64,000 nucleotides of DNA. Source: Clostridium acetobutylicum ATCC 824. Its GTDB lineage: Bacteria > Bacillota > Clostridia > Clostridiales > Clostridiaceae. The position numbers and the translations under genes were made by a program. The notes under the pieces are model-generated. The model had not been told where the DNA came from. It searched no databases and saw nothing but the letters and a program-made list of their open reading frames with translations. How positions within the stretch are numbered: the stretch's first letter is position 1; the number at the start of each line of letters is the position of its first letter. Positions 8,574 to 16,545 of this stretch are shown here, in pieces. Location: contig NC_003030.1 of NCBI RefSeq assembly GCF_000008765.1, positions 778,001 to 842,000 of the forward strand. The letters run 5' to 3'.

Positions 8574-9224
8574 GTGTTTGTTTATGCCTATATATTAATG
8601 TTATTGCTTACTGTTCTTATGTGCATAAATTTGTTTATAGATAGTTTTAAATGTCCTGTGAAAATAAGAAGAATTCTTAGAGGATTAGTGTTTCTAATTA
8701 TGTTAAGGTATGTAACATTGCTTATCATGTGCTTGAAAAAAAGTATAACATACATATACTTTATGAGGCCTATTGTTTTATTAGATATACTATATATACC
8801 GCTTGTTATATTGATTATGATTTTTGTTTTTACAAGAAGTGCTAAGTTTAACTTCGTATATGCAGCAATAAGTGGGATTATATTTTTTAGTTTGTATATT
8901 TTTTTGAACTTTAAAATACTAAAAACCGCAAATCCTTTTTACAGTTATAGCTTTGGATATTTAATTGATTTAAAGAGCTATAGTGTAGTAGTTGCAGTAG
9001 TTAAAGTTATGGTGCTTATTTTAATGCTTATGCTATGTGGCTACTTCTTAAGGAAAAGCAACATAAGGAGAGCTGGATTCTGTTTTTTGATGATTGTAAT
9101 CTTAGTCATGCTAGTAGAAAATATATCTATAATTATTATGCCAAAGGTTATGCCTGAATATTTATTTGGAGAAGTTTTGCTTTTGATTTGTTTAAACTAT
9201 ATGGTTAGGTTATTTAAAAAATAA
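8574..9224 (+). CDS. hypothetical polytopic membrane protein
   Basis: A 216-residue protein with seven or so hydrophobic segments separated by short basic loops, and no motif I recognise. I start it at GTG 8574, with GGAGGG (8562-8567) six bases upstream. An upstream GTG at 8508 would add 22 residues but lacks a ribosome site. It follows the lipid kinase gene by about 100 bp on the same strand and ends at a strong terminator, so it may be the last gene of that unit. The function is unknown. Confidence 0.65.
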   Translation: MFVYAYILMLLLTVLMCINLFIDSFKCPVKIRRILRGLVFLIMLRYVTLLIMCLKKSITYIYFMRPIVLLDILYIPLVILIMIFVFTRSAKFNFVYAAISGIIFFSLYIFLNFKILKTANPFYSYSFGYLIDLKSYSVVVAVVKVMVLILMLMLCGYFLRKSNIRRAGFCFLMIVILVMLVENISIIIMPKVMPEYLFGEVLLLICLNYMVRLFKK

Positions 9225-9235
9225 TCTGAAATACG

Positions 9236-9284
9236 AAAATAGGTTGATGGATTTTATTCTTACTTCCATCAACCTATTTTATAT
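9236..9284. terminator. bidirectional terminator
   Basis: AAAATAGGTTGATGGA (9236-9251) pairs with TCCATCAACCTATTTT (9265-9280). It is shared by the membrane protein gene and the convergent glnB. Confidence 0.9.
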
Positions 9285-9295
9285 ATTATTAAAAG

Positions 9296-9661
9296 TTATT
9301 CTTTATCATCTTGAAGTGCATCGTAATCTTCTTCACCAGTTCTTATTTTAACTACTTTACTAACGTCGTATACAAAAATTTTTCCGTCTCCAATTTTTCC
9401 TGTGTTTAGAACATTTTTGGCTGTCTCTACCACCTTTTCAACAGGAACTGAGCATACGACTATTTCAACTTTTATTTTAGGATTTAGGGTTATTTCAACA
9501 GGATTTCCTCTATAGTACTCAAGAGTACCCTTTTGAAGACCACATCCGAGTACGTTTGTAACTGTCATACCTGTAACTCCAATTTTGTTAAGCTCACTTT
9601 TAAGTTCATCGAATTTTTCTGGTCTTGTAACTATGTCAACTTTGCTCATCTTGTAATCCAT
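9296..9661 (-). CDS. glnB: nitrogen regulatory protein P-II
   Basis: A 121-residue P-II signal protein. These trimers bind ATP/ADP and 2-oxoglutarate and control ammonium channels and nitrogen enzymes. The T-loop carries LEYYRG, with a tyrosine near the usual uridylylation position, and the B-loop TGKIGDGKIFV is intact. It lies just downstream of amtB on the same strand, the usual GlnK-AmtB partnership, so it probably gates that channel. The tail is acidic (EEDYDALQDDKE). AAGGAG precedes the ATG by 10 bases; an ATG four codons later is possible. Confidence 0.93.
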   Translation of the reverse strand: MDYKMSKVDIVTRPEKFDELKSELNKIGVTGMTVTNVLGCGLQKGTLEYYRGNPVEITLNPKIKVEIVVCSVPVEKVVETAKNVLNTGKIGDGKIFVYDVSKVVKIRTGEEDYDALQDDKE

Positions 9662-9708
9662 AAATGTTCATCTCCTTAAAAATAAAATATAACAGCATAT
9701 ATATAAAT

Positions 9709-9780
9709 ATACTACTTTAGAGATTAAAGTTCCATATTATAAAACTATAAAGTTAATGAAAATTACATCTAAAGTAGTAT
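9709..9780. repeat. 13-bp perfect inverted repeat between amtB and glnB
   Basis: ATACTACTTTAGA (9709-9721) and TCTAAAGTAGTAT (9768-9780) are exact reverse complements with 46 bases between. In the amtB-glnB transcript they would form a long-range hairpin over most of the intergenic region. It has no T-run, so it is not a standard terminator; it could adjust RNA stability or glnB expression. Confidence 0.65.
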
Positions 9781-9790
9781 GTTCTGAATT

Positions 9791-11008
9791 TTAATCTATG
9801 TGATAAGCTCTTTCTCCATGTATAGAGATATCAAGGCCTTGAAGTTCTTCTTCGTCAGTAGAACGTATTTTGAATATTAGAGACACCACTTTAATAATTA
9901 TTATTGTCCCAATTATAGAATAAGCATAGGTAGCAGCAGTTGCTTCAAGTTGTTTCAAAACAAGAGAAGCATTGCCATAAAGAAGTCCATTTGCACCAGC
10001 TGAATTAACAGCTTTTGTAGCAAATATTCCGGTTGCTATAGCACCCCAGGTACCACCAATACCATGACAGCCAAAGGCATCTAATGCATCGTCATAGTTA
10101 AATTTCTTTTTAAGGAAGCTAACTGAGAAGAAGCATATAATTCCGCCAATAATACCTATAACTAATGAAGAGCCAACTGTTACAAAACCGCAGGCAGGTG
10201 TTATAGAAACGAGACCAGCTAAAGTACCTGTTAGGGCACCTAAAACCGTTGGACGTTTTGTAATAAACCATTCACAGGTAATCCAAGCAGCAGCAGCCGC
10301 AGCAGCAGCGGTATTTGTAGTTATAAAGGCATTCATAGCTACATCGTTTATAGCTAAGGCACTTCCTGCGTTGAAACCAAACCAACCAAACCATAAAAGC
10401 GTACCACCTATAAAGGTTAAAGTAAGATTGTTTGGAGAGGTTTTTATATATTTTCTCTTTCCAATCATTATTGCAGCAACAAGACCAGAGGCTCCGGAAC
10501 TTATATGAACTACAGTTCCTCCAGCAAAGTCTAAAGCACCTAAATTTTTAATCCAGCCACCGTTACCCCATACCCAGTGTGCAAGTGGATCGTATATTAT
10601 AGTTGTCCAAAGAAGTATAAAAAGTATAAATGCGGGAAATTTTATTCTTTCAGCAAAAGCACCTGTAATTAATCCTGGAGTTATAATTGCGAACATTAAT
10701 TGGAACATCATAAATAGGCTATGAGGAATAGTGCTTGAATATGGTGCAAAAGGTTTAAAACCTACATGATGTAAAAGTGCATATTGGAAATTTCCTATAA
10801 GGCCTGAAATATCAGGGCCAAATGCAATAGAATATCCTATTAAAATCCATTGAAGGGATACTATAATCATACAGGCATAACTGTGCATCATAGTACCTAA
10901 AGTGTTCTTGGTTTTAACCATACCTCCGTAAAACATTGCAAGAGCAGGTGTCATTATCATTACTAAGACTGTAGAAAGAAATACAAAAGTAGTATCTGCG
11001 AAATTCAT
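9791..11008 (-). CDS. amtB: ammonium transporter
   Basis: A 405-residue Amt/MEP/Rh channel with about 11 membrane helices, exported to the membrane without a long signal peptide. The signatures are present: MTPALAMFYGG at the N-terminus, the GGTVVHISSG pore histidine region, and DALDAFGCHGIGGTWGAI with the second pore histidine. The ATG at 11008 follows GGAGG by 8 bases; a longer frame to 11053 is not needed. Together with glnB downstream it forms the ammonium uptake module. Confidence 0.95.
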   Translation of the reverse strand: MNFADTTFVFLSTVLVMIMTPALAMFYGGMVKTKNTLGTMMHSYACMIIVSLQWILIGYSIAFGPDISGLIGNFQYALLHHVGFKPFAPYSSTIPHSLFMMFQLMFAIITPGLITGAFAERIKFPAFILFILLWTTIIYDPLAHWVWGNGGWIKNLGALDFAGGTVVHISSGASGLVAAIMIGKRKYIKTSPNNLTLTFIGGTLLWFGWFGFNAGSALAINDVAMNAFITTNTAAAAAAAAWITCEWFITKRPTVLGALTGTLAGLVSITPACGFVTVGSSLVIGIIGGIICFFSVSFLKKKFNYDDALDAFGCHGIGGTWGAIATGIFATKAVNSAGANGLLYGNASLVLKQLEATAATYAYSIIGTIIIIKVVSLIFKIRSTDEEELQGLDISIHGERAYHID

Positions 11009-11410
11009 AATAATAGCCTCCTTTTTTAAAATCTTCGTTAATAAGTAGTCCAATATTTTATAATGATATCAAAGATAAATAAAAATTGCAAGTTTATTAA
11101 ATAAATAAGTCCTAAAATGCAAAAAAAATAATAAAGAGCCCTTAAATTTTAAATATCGTATTTTTTAAACAAGTAAGAATGCTCGATAAATTATTTTTTT
11201 AATAATCAACTTTAATAAGTTTTTAATTTTAAGGTTGAAAAATTCACATTTTATACTATAATTAAAAGTATAGAGCAGATTTAAACAAATATGTTGTTGT
11301 AGGACATTCTACTGTACTGTATCTTATTAAAGATATGGTGTTTAGATGTTGTAATTTAAAATTAACAGTATATATTTTCTGCTTTAAATAATAATATAAT
11401 AAGAAGAAAA
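11009..11410. other. intergenic region before the M-box, with promoter and possible structured RNA
   Basis: No protein gene is visible. A promoter at 11235-11262 reads toward the M-box. AGCAGA (11273-11278) could pair with TCTGCT (11378-11383), enclosing a small hairpin TATCTT-ATTA-AAGATA. The roughly 110-base stretch could be an extra leader element or a small RNA; I cannot identify it. Confidence 0.4.
11235..11262 (+). promoter_or_regulatory. sigma-A-type promoter reading toward the M-box
   Basis: TTGAAA (11235-11240), a 16-base spacer and TATAAT (11257-11262). It would give a leader of about 150 bases before the riboswitch core. Confidence 0.55.
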
Positions 11411-11414
11411 GTTT

Positions 11415-11620
11415 TAGTTAGGTGAGGCTCCTATATAGATATACGCTACTGCCCAGAAACATCGAGAGATGCCAAATTGGGTCAGCAGATATTACCGAAT
11501 CAAGGTTCTATCTAATGTAGCTGGATTTATAGTTTTAATCTAAGCTATATAGTGCTAAAGCTCTACTGTCTAATTTCGTATTAGAGTTTATGAGTGAGCC
11601 TTTGATGGCTTTTTTTTATT
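11415..11620 (+). ncRNA. M-box (ykoK leader) magnesium riboswitch with terminator
   Basis: The conserved M-box blocks are all present in order: GTTAGGTGAGGCTCC (11417-11431), ATACGCTACTGCCCAGAAAC near 11441-11460, GCCAAATTGGGTCAGCAGA, TGTAGCTGGAT near 11516 and AGTGCTAAAGCTCTAC (11551-11566). A short hairpin AGCC-TTTGAT-GGCT (11597-11610) with eight Ts forms the expression platform. High magnesium should favour termination. The downstream genes are a CBS/MgtE_N protein and an NRAMP-related magnesium transporter, matching the known M-box regulon. Confidence 0.93.
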
Positions 11621-11640
11621 GTAAAGAGGAGTGAGTTTTT

Positions 11641-11730
11641 ATGGAAAGTGGCCCTCATTTAAGCGAGGACGATCTGAATTTTACAACTGAAGAGAAATTT
11701 GAGGAATGTTTTTCATATATAACTTGTTAA
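11641..11730 (+). CDS. possible 29-residue leader peptide after the M-box
   Basis: An ATG with AGGAG nine bases upstream opens a 29-codon acidic frame (MESGPHLSEDDLNF, then a Glu-rich segment and FSYITC). Just past its TAA another frame stays open to 11836 and reads NIDIYDSNLSLQAK onward. The stretch may therefore be one small gene broken by a frameshift rather than a leader peptide. It lies between the riboswitch and the magnesium genes. No family is recognised. Confidence 0.3.
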   Translation: MESGPHLSEDDLNFTTEEKFEECFSYITC

Positions 11731-11857
11731 TATAGATATATACGATTCCAATCTTTCTCTTCAAGCTAAATTAGAGAACATAACTGTGTATTACTTGCCA
11801 AGAATTAGATTTTATTTAGGTGAAGTATTTCAGTAAAGTTTGAAAGGGATGATTGGT

Positions 11858-13130
11858 GTGCAGAAATTATTAAATAACTTTTTTTTGAGTGAAGTACTTT
11901 ATAGAAAAGTATATGACGAATATGGTGAATATGTAGGTAAATTATGGGATATATATGTCACTGCTGATGAATCATATCCTAGGGCAATTGGATATAAGAT
12001 TAAGAAGGGCGGAGAATATATCAACTATGAATTTAAGTCAATACATTTTTACAGGGAAGATGAAAGTAGAAAAATTTATATGCAGGTTAAAGCAGTAAAG
12101 GATACTATAATGAGAAAATACTCATATTTACTCTCTAAAAATCTTTTAGATAAACAAATAGTTGATATAAATGGAAAGAAGCTTGTAAGAGTCAATGATT
12201 TAAGAATGGCTAAAATGGTTGGAGAACTTAAAGTTATACGCAGTTGATACGGGCTTTATGGCATTAAGTAGGAGACTTGGAGTTGAAAGAATTATATGGG
12301 GTTTTTATAAATTAACTGAAAAAAAGCCTATGGAAAATTATATAATGTGGAACGATGTAGAGTCTTTAGAAATGGTTAATGATAATTTAAAGTTGACAGT
12401 GCCTTATCAAAAGCTTTCAACTATGCATCCGGCTGATTTAGCCGATATAATTGAAGATATGGATTTTAATTATAGAAAAAAGGTTTTTGAAAGTCTTGAT
12501 GAAAATTTAGCTGCTGACATACTAGAGGAGATAGACCCAGATATTCAAGCGGATATACTTGAAAGCCTAAGTGATGATAAGAAAAGTGAAGTACTAGATA
12601 GTATGCCTATTGATGAAATTGCAGATATCTTGGATGAAGTTGATGAAGAAACTGCTGAAAAGATATTGCTTAATATGGAAAAGGAAGATGCAGAAGAAGT
12701 TAGAGCACTCATGGGGTATGGAGAAGAAACCGTGGGTAGTATAATGAACAAGGACTTTATTTCATTTAATGTGAATATAACGTTGAATGAAACTTTAGAT
12801 ATAATGCGTGAAATGAATCCTGAGGATGAGGTAATATACTGTATTTATATAACAGATAATGAAGGAAAGCTAGAAGGCTATGTATCTCTTAAGGATTTAC
12901 TCTTTATGCCACCAGAAAAGAAGCTTAAAGATGTTATGAATAAAAAGATTGCTTTTGTAAAAGATTCAGATAAATTAGAGGAAGCAATAGAAACATCATC
13001 AAAGTACAATCTTATTTCTCTTCCAGTAGTTGATAATGACAACAAGTTATGTGGGATTATATTAGTTAATGATTTAATTGATGAAGTACTCCTACCAGCG
13101 TGGAAAAAGAAATTTAAAAAAGTTGGCTAA
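11858..13130 (+). pseudogene. PRC-barrel/MgtE_N/CBS protein, frameshifted by one extra base
   Basis: Two overlapping frames encode one protein. The first (11858-12247) is a PRC-barrel-like domain ending VRVNDLRMAKMVGELKV; the second (coding from about 12240 to 13130) continues AVDTGFMALSRRLG, an MgtE_N domain (about residues 190-290 of the joined product) and two CBS domains. Removing the C at 12239 restores VIAVD and gives about 423 residues. MgtE_N and CBS domains sense magnesium; the membrane domain of MgtE is absent, and the NRAMP-type transporter follows 12 bp later, so this is probably its regulatory partner. Start GTG 11858 is nine bases after AAAGGG. The gene may be truly broken, or the extra C may be a sequence error. 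Confidence 0.75.
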
Positions 13131-13142
13131 GAAGGTGAGCAT

Positions 13143-14369
13143 ATGAAAAAAAAATTTAGTAGACTACTGTTTATTTTTAGTATAGTTGGACCGGGGCTTA
13201 TTACTGCAAATGCGGGTAATGATGCAGGAGGTGTGACTACCTATTCAGTGATAGGCTCTAAGTATGGATATTCTATGCTTTGGGGATTGTTTGCAATCGG
13301 CATAGGACTTGCTGTTGTTCAGGAAATGAATGCTAGAATGGCAGTAGTTACCGGAAAAGGATTATCTGATTTAATAAGAGAAAGGTACGGCGTAAAGTTG
13401 GCATTCTTTGCAATGCTTGTTTTAATGATAGCAAATCTAGGGGTTTGTATAGCTGATTTTGCTGGAATTGCCGCAAGTTTGCAATTATTCAATATAAATA
13501 AATATATATCTGTTCCAATACTTGCAATAATGATATGGATTATAATGACAAAGGGAAACTACTCAAAGGCTGAAAAAGTATTTTTGCTTTTAACTCTTAC
13601 TTTCTTTGGGTATGTTATTACAGCCTTTATGCTAAAACCAAATTGGTCTAATGTGTTTTCACATATATCAAATCCAGGTGGAACCTTGAGTAAAAATTAT
13701 TGGCTTGACCTTATAGGAATGGTAGGAACAACAATAACTCCTTATATGCAATTTTACTTGCAGTCTTCAATTGTAGATAAAGGAATATCATTAAAAGAAT
13801 ATGGTTATGAAAAGCTTGATGTTTATTTAGGTACTGTATGGGGAATTTTAACTGCTTTATTTATAACTATATGTACGTCAGAAACACTTTTTAAAGCTCA
13901 CATGGCAATATCAAGTGCTCAGGATGCGGCAGCGGCTCTAAAACCTCTTGCAGGTCAATATTCATTTGTGCTATTTGGTGTCGGTTTGTTTGGAGCATCT
14001 TTTCTAGCTTGCTGTATTATACCGCTGTCAACATCTTATGCGGTATGTGAGGCCTTTGGCTTTGAAAGTGGACTTGATAATAAGATTAAAGAGGCACCTG
14101 TGTTTTTCGGATTGTTCTTTTTTATGATTATAACAAGTGTAATTATAGTTTTAATGCCTAATATATCTTTAATAAGTATAATATTGTTTACACAGCAGTT
14201 AGCAGGGGTACTATGTCCTGTAGTGCTAATATTTATGATAAAGCTTGTTAATGATAAAGAAATCATGGGTAAGCATACTAATAATAGGCTTCAAAATTTT
14301 ATAGCTAAGTTTACGATAGGGCTTATAATTATACTTACAATACTAGCTTTTGCTGGAAATTTTGTATAG
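13143..14369 (+). CDS. NRAMP-related magnesium transporter (NRMT type)
   Basis: A 408-residue membrane protein of the NRAMP (SLC11) fold with about 11 helices. In ordinary NRAMPs the first helix has Asp-Pro-Gly-Asn and the sixth Met-Pro-His, which bind manganese or iron. Here the first-helix site reads NAGNDAGG and the sixth-helix region TTITPYMQ, so the metal-binding Met and the DPGN motif are missing. This is the pattern of the M-box-controlled NRAMP-related magnesium transporters described from clostridia. GAAGGTG precedes the ATG. With the M-box and the CBS protein upstream, magnesium uptake is the best call. Confidence 0.88.
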   Translation: MKKKFSRLLFIFSIVGPGLITANAGNDAGGVTTYSVIGSKYGYSMLWGLFAIGIGLAVVQEMNARMAVVTGKGLSDLIRERYGVKLAFFAMLVLMIANLGVCIADFAGIAASLQLFNINKYISVPILAIMIWIIMTKGNYSKAEKVFLLLTLTFFGYVITAFMLKPNWSNVFSHISNPGGTLSKNYWLDLIGMVGTTITPYMQFYLQSSIVDKGISLKEYGYEKLDVYLGTVWGILTALFITICTSETLFKAHMAISSAQDAAAALKPLAGQYSFVLFGVGLFGASFLACCIIPLSTSYAVCEAFGFESGLDNKIKEAPVFFGLFFFMIITSVIIVLMPNISLISIILFTQQLAGVLCPVVLIFMIKLVNDKEIMGKHTNNRLQNFIAKFTIGLIIILTILAFAGNFV

Positions 14370-14380
14370 ATTATTATTTA

Positions 14381-14426
14381 TATATGCATGAATCTATTTA
14401 GATACAGATTCATGCATATATTTTTG
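14381..14426 (+). terminator. intrinsic terminator
   Basis: TATATGCATGAATCT (14381-14395) pairs with AGATTCATGCATATA (14406-14420), followed by TTTTT. It ends the magnesium operon. Confidence 0.9.
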
Positions 14427-14687
14427 TGTAAAATTATAAATAGTTGTATTTGAAATTTAGTACTTTTATACTCCTTGATATTAAATTAATTATAATACAA
14501 ATAAATATAGATAAATAAAGTTTTTAGTATTAAAATTTTATTTTTGAACAAAATATCTTTGAAATGATTTATATATGAAATCTAGTTTAACTACTAATTT
14601 ATCAGTAGAGTCTTTAGCAAGGTAGGTTAGTTTTAATATTAGATTTCTATGAATAAAGACTATATTTATTTGGCGGAGGTAAAATTT
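14427..14687. other. intergenic region before the SleB-like gene
   Basis: No gene is visible. GAAATCTA (14577-14584) and TAGATTTC (14640-14647) are inverted copies flanking a T/A-rich stretch just before the ribosome site, so the leader could fold. I see no clear promoter; a forespore sigma factor promoter would fit the gene but I could not confirm one. Confidence 0.4.
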
Positions 14688-15392
14688 ATGAAAGGAATTT
14701 TGAAGTATAAAAGAAGTATAGTACTTAGTTTAGCTGTACTTATATCATATCTGAGTATCTATGTGTGGCTTCTGCCTTATAATAATGCAGTAAATGCCAT
14801 TACATATAAGTACGGATCAAATGGAAGTGGAGTAATTCAAATTCAAACAAAACTTAAAAATTGGGGTTACTACACGGGAAAAATAGACGGAGTATATGGA
14901 TATCAAACCTATACGGCGGTTAAAAAGTTTCAAACAAAGAATGGTATTTTGCCAGATGGAATAGTTGGAACTGCTACGTCAGCAGCACTTGGAATGACAA
15001 CTACGCAGCCCACTGTTGCATCAAGCAGTTATTCAAGCTACAATCAAAATGTAACCCTTTTGGCAAGACTTATAAATGGTGAAGCTAGAGGGGAGCCATA
15101 TGCGGGTCAGGTTGCGGTTGGTGCAACGGTAATAAATAGAACTAAAAATCCTAAATTTCCGTCAACAATTGCAGGAGTAATATATCAGCCAGGAGCTTTT
15201 ACAGCGATAGTAGATGGTCAAATTCATGCTACCATGGAACCTAATTCAATAAGAGCCGCAAGAGATGCTTTAAATGGTTGGGATCCATCTGGAGGAGCAA
15301 TCTATTATTTTAATCCGGCAACAGCTACAAGTGGATGGATATGGTCAAGACCACTTATAATAATTATAGGTAAGCATAGATTTTGTAGATAA
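14688..15392 (+). CDS. SleB-like spore cortex-lytic cell wall hydrolase
   Basis: A 234-residue exported protein: an N-terminal membrane or signal segment (about residues 8-32), a peptidoglycan-binding domain (GSNGSGVIQIQTKL to LPDGIVGTATSAAL, about 40-100) and a C-terminal Hydrolase_2/SleB domain (LLARLINGEARGEPYAGQ to the end). The catalytic glutamate is in NGEARGE, and the end (SGWIWSRP, IGKHRFC) is typical. SleB is a lytic transglycosylase that degrades cortex muramic-lactam peptidoglycan at germination. The ATG at 14688 has GGAGG upstream. No ypeB follows, so it could also act in vegetative wall turnover. Confidence 0.88.
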   Translation: MKGILKYKRSIVLSLAVLISYLSIYVWLLPYNNAVNAITYKYGSNGSGVIQIQTKLKNWGYYTGKIDGVYGYQTYTAVKKFQTKNGILPDGIVGTATSAALGMTTTQPTVASSSYSSYNQNVTLLARLINGEARGEPYAGQVAVGATVINRTKNPKFPSTIAGVIYQPGAFTAIVDGQIHATMEPNSIRAARDALNGWDPSGGAIYYFNPATATSGWIWSRPLIIIIGKHRFCR

Positions 15393-15398
15393 AATCAT

Positions 15399-15426
15399 GT
15401 TGACAAAAACTAAATAATGTATATAA
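15399..15426 (+). promoter_or_regulatory. promoter of the cysE T-box transcript
   Basis: TTGACA (15399-15404), a 16-base spacer and TATAAT (15421-15426), starting only 7 bp after the stop of the SleB-like gene. Transcription would begin near 15433, giving a leader of almost 300 bases. Confidence 0.8.
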
Positions 15427-15432
15427 TAAAAT

Positions 15433-15697
15433 TAGAATTAATTCTTACTAAAATAGTCAGAAATGCTTTGATAAAGTAAAGTAGTATAGTGAAAGTTTTA
15501 AGAGAGGGAATGTTAGCTGAAAAATTCCTAAATGGAAGCTGTATGAAGTGCGCTTTGGAGTACATCATTTGAAGTATGAGTAGGATGATGCGGTAATACC
15601 CGTTATAGTATGGAGCATTATATGTGCTTTTGTTTTAGAGTGGAATAGCGAGTAAGTATGACTTCGTCTCTAGTGAGAGACGGGGTCTTTTTTTATA
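15433..15697 (+). ncRNA. T-box leader, cysteine-specific
   Basis: Stem I begins near AGAGAGGGAATG (15500-15512). A TGC cysteine codon at 15549-15551 sits in the likely specifier loop. The antiterminator bulge is GAGTGGAATAGCG (15638-15650), whose TGGA can pair with the UCCA end of tRNA-Cys. The terminator TCGTCTCT/AGAGACGG (15664-15683) is followed by seven Ts. Uncharged tRNA-Cys should favour readthrough into cysE. Family and terminator are clear; the specifier assignment is by eye, supported by the downstream gene. Confidence 0.88.
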
Positions 15698-15728
15698 AAT
15701 ATAGTTTTTTATTATAAGGGGTGCTAAG

Positions 15729-16289
15729 ATGTTTAAGTCAATAAGGTATGATATAAATAGAGTTTTGCAGAATGATCCTGCTGCGAGGAACGGACTTGAA
15801 GTTTTTTTGTTGTATCCATGTATACATGCACTTATTTGGTATAGAATAGCCCACGTTTTTTATAAACATAAGATGTTTTTTATTGCAAGACTATTATCAC
15901 AAATTGTAAGAGCTTTTACAGGAATAGAGATTCATCCAGGAGCGACTATAGGAAAAGGACTTTTTATTGATCATGGTATGGGAGTTGTAATAGGAGAAAC
16001 AGCTGAAATAGGTGATAATGTTGTTATGTATCATGGTTCTACCTTAGGGGGAACTGGAAAGGAAACTGGCAAGAGACATCCAACTGTTGGAAATAATGTG
16101 TTTATAGGTTCAGGTGCAAAGGTGTTAGGACCAATAAAACTTGGTGATGGATGTAAGATAGGTGCTAATGCTGTTGTTCTTAAAGATGTACCTTCCAATA
16201 GTACAGCTGTAGGTATTCCAGCAAAAGTAATTTTGCCCAGTAGTAAAAAAGAAAAAGTAATTGATTTTAATGATTATTGCAATAAATAA
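15729..16289 (+). CDS. cysE: serine O-acetyltransferase
   Basis: A 186-residue cytoplasmic enzyme making O-acetylserine from serine and acetyl-CoA, the first committed step of cysteine synthesis. It is the short form: an N-terminal helical part (about 1-65) followed by a left-handed beta-helix of hexapeptide repeats with [20 protein letters not shown], in which the histidine acts in catalysis. AAGGGGTG precedes the ATG. It stands alone behind the cysteine T-box, so it is induced on cysteine shortage. No cysK follows it. Confidence 0.95.
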   Translation: MFKSIRYDINRVLQNDPAARNGLEVFLLYPCIHALIWYRIAHVFYKHKMFFIARLLSQIVRAFTGIEIHPGATIGKGLFIDHGMGVVIGETAEIGDNVVMYHGSTLGGTGKETGKRHPTVGNNVFIGSGAKVLGPIKLGDGCKIGANAVVLKDVPSNSTAVGIPAKVILPSSKKEKVIDFNDYCNK

Positions 16290-16301
16290 TTTTATGTATA
16301 T

Positions 16302-16338
16302 AAATCGGGATGGTTTCTGCTGTTTCGATTTTTCTTTT
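16302..16338 (+). terminator. weak terminator after cysE
   Basis: AAATCG (16302-16307) pairs with CGATTT (16326-16331), followed by a T-rich run. The stem is short, so this is tentative. Confidence 0.45.
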
Positions 16339-16432
16339 ATATAAGATTTGTAATTGAAAATTGTACCGAATTTTTTACGGTAATATATTAAAGAGTACAT
16401 ATATATTAAGTTTTACGCTTGGGTTTTATATG

Positions 16433-16476
16433 GATAATCGTTATCATTAGACTTTTTAGATATTTTACACTATAAT
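16433..16476 (+). promoter_or_regulatory. plsC promoter with Fur-box-like palindrome
   Basis: GATAATCGTTATC (16433-16445) is an almost perfect 6-1-6 palindrome like the Fur core. Directly after it come TTAGAC (16447-16452), an 18-base spacer and TATAAT (16471-16476). A protein bound there would touch the -35. Whether Fur binds is unproven. Confidence 0.45.
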
Positions 16477-16545
16477 AGGTTTTGACATATATAAAAATTA
16501 TTAATGCAAATTTTTAAGTTAATGTTTTGAAAGGTGGAATTTTAT

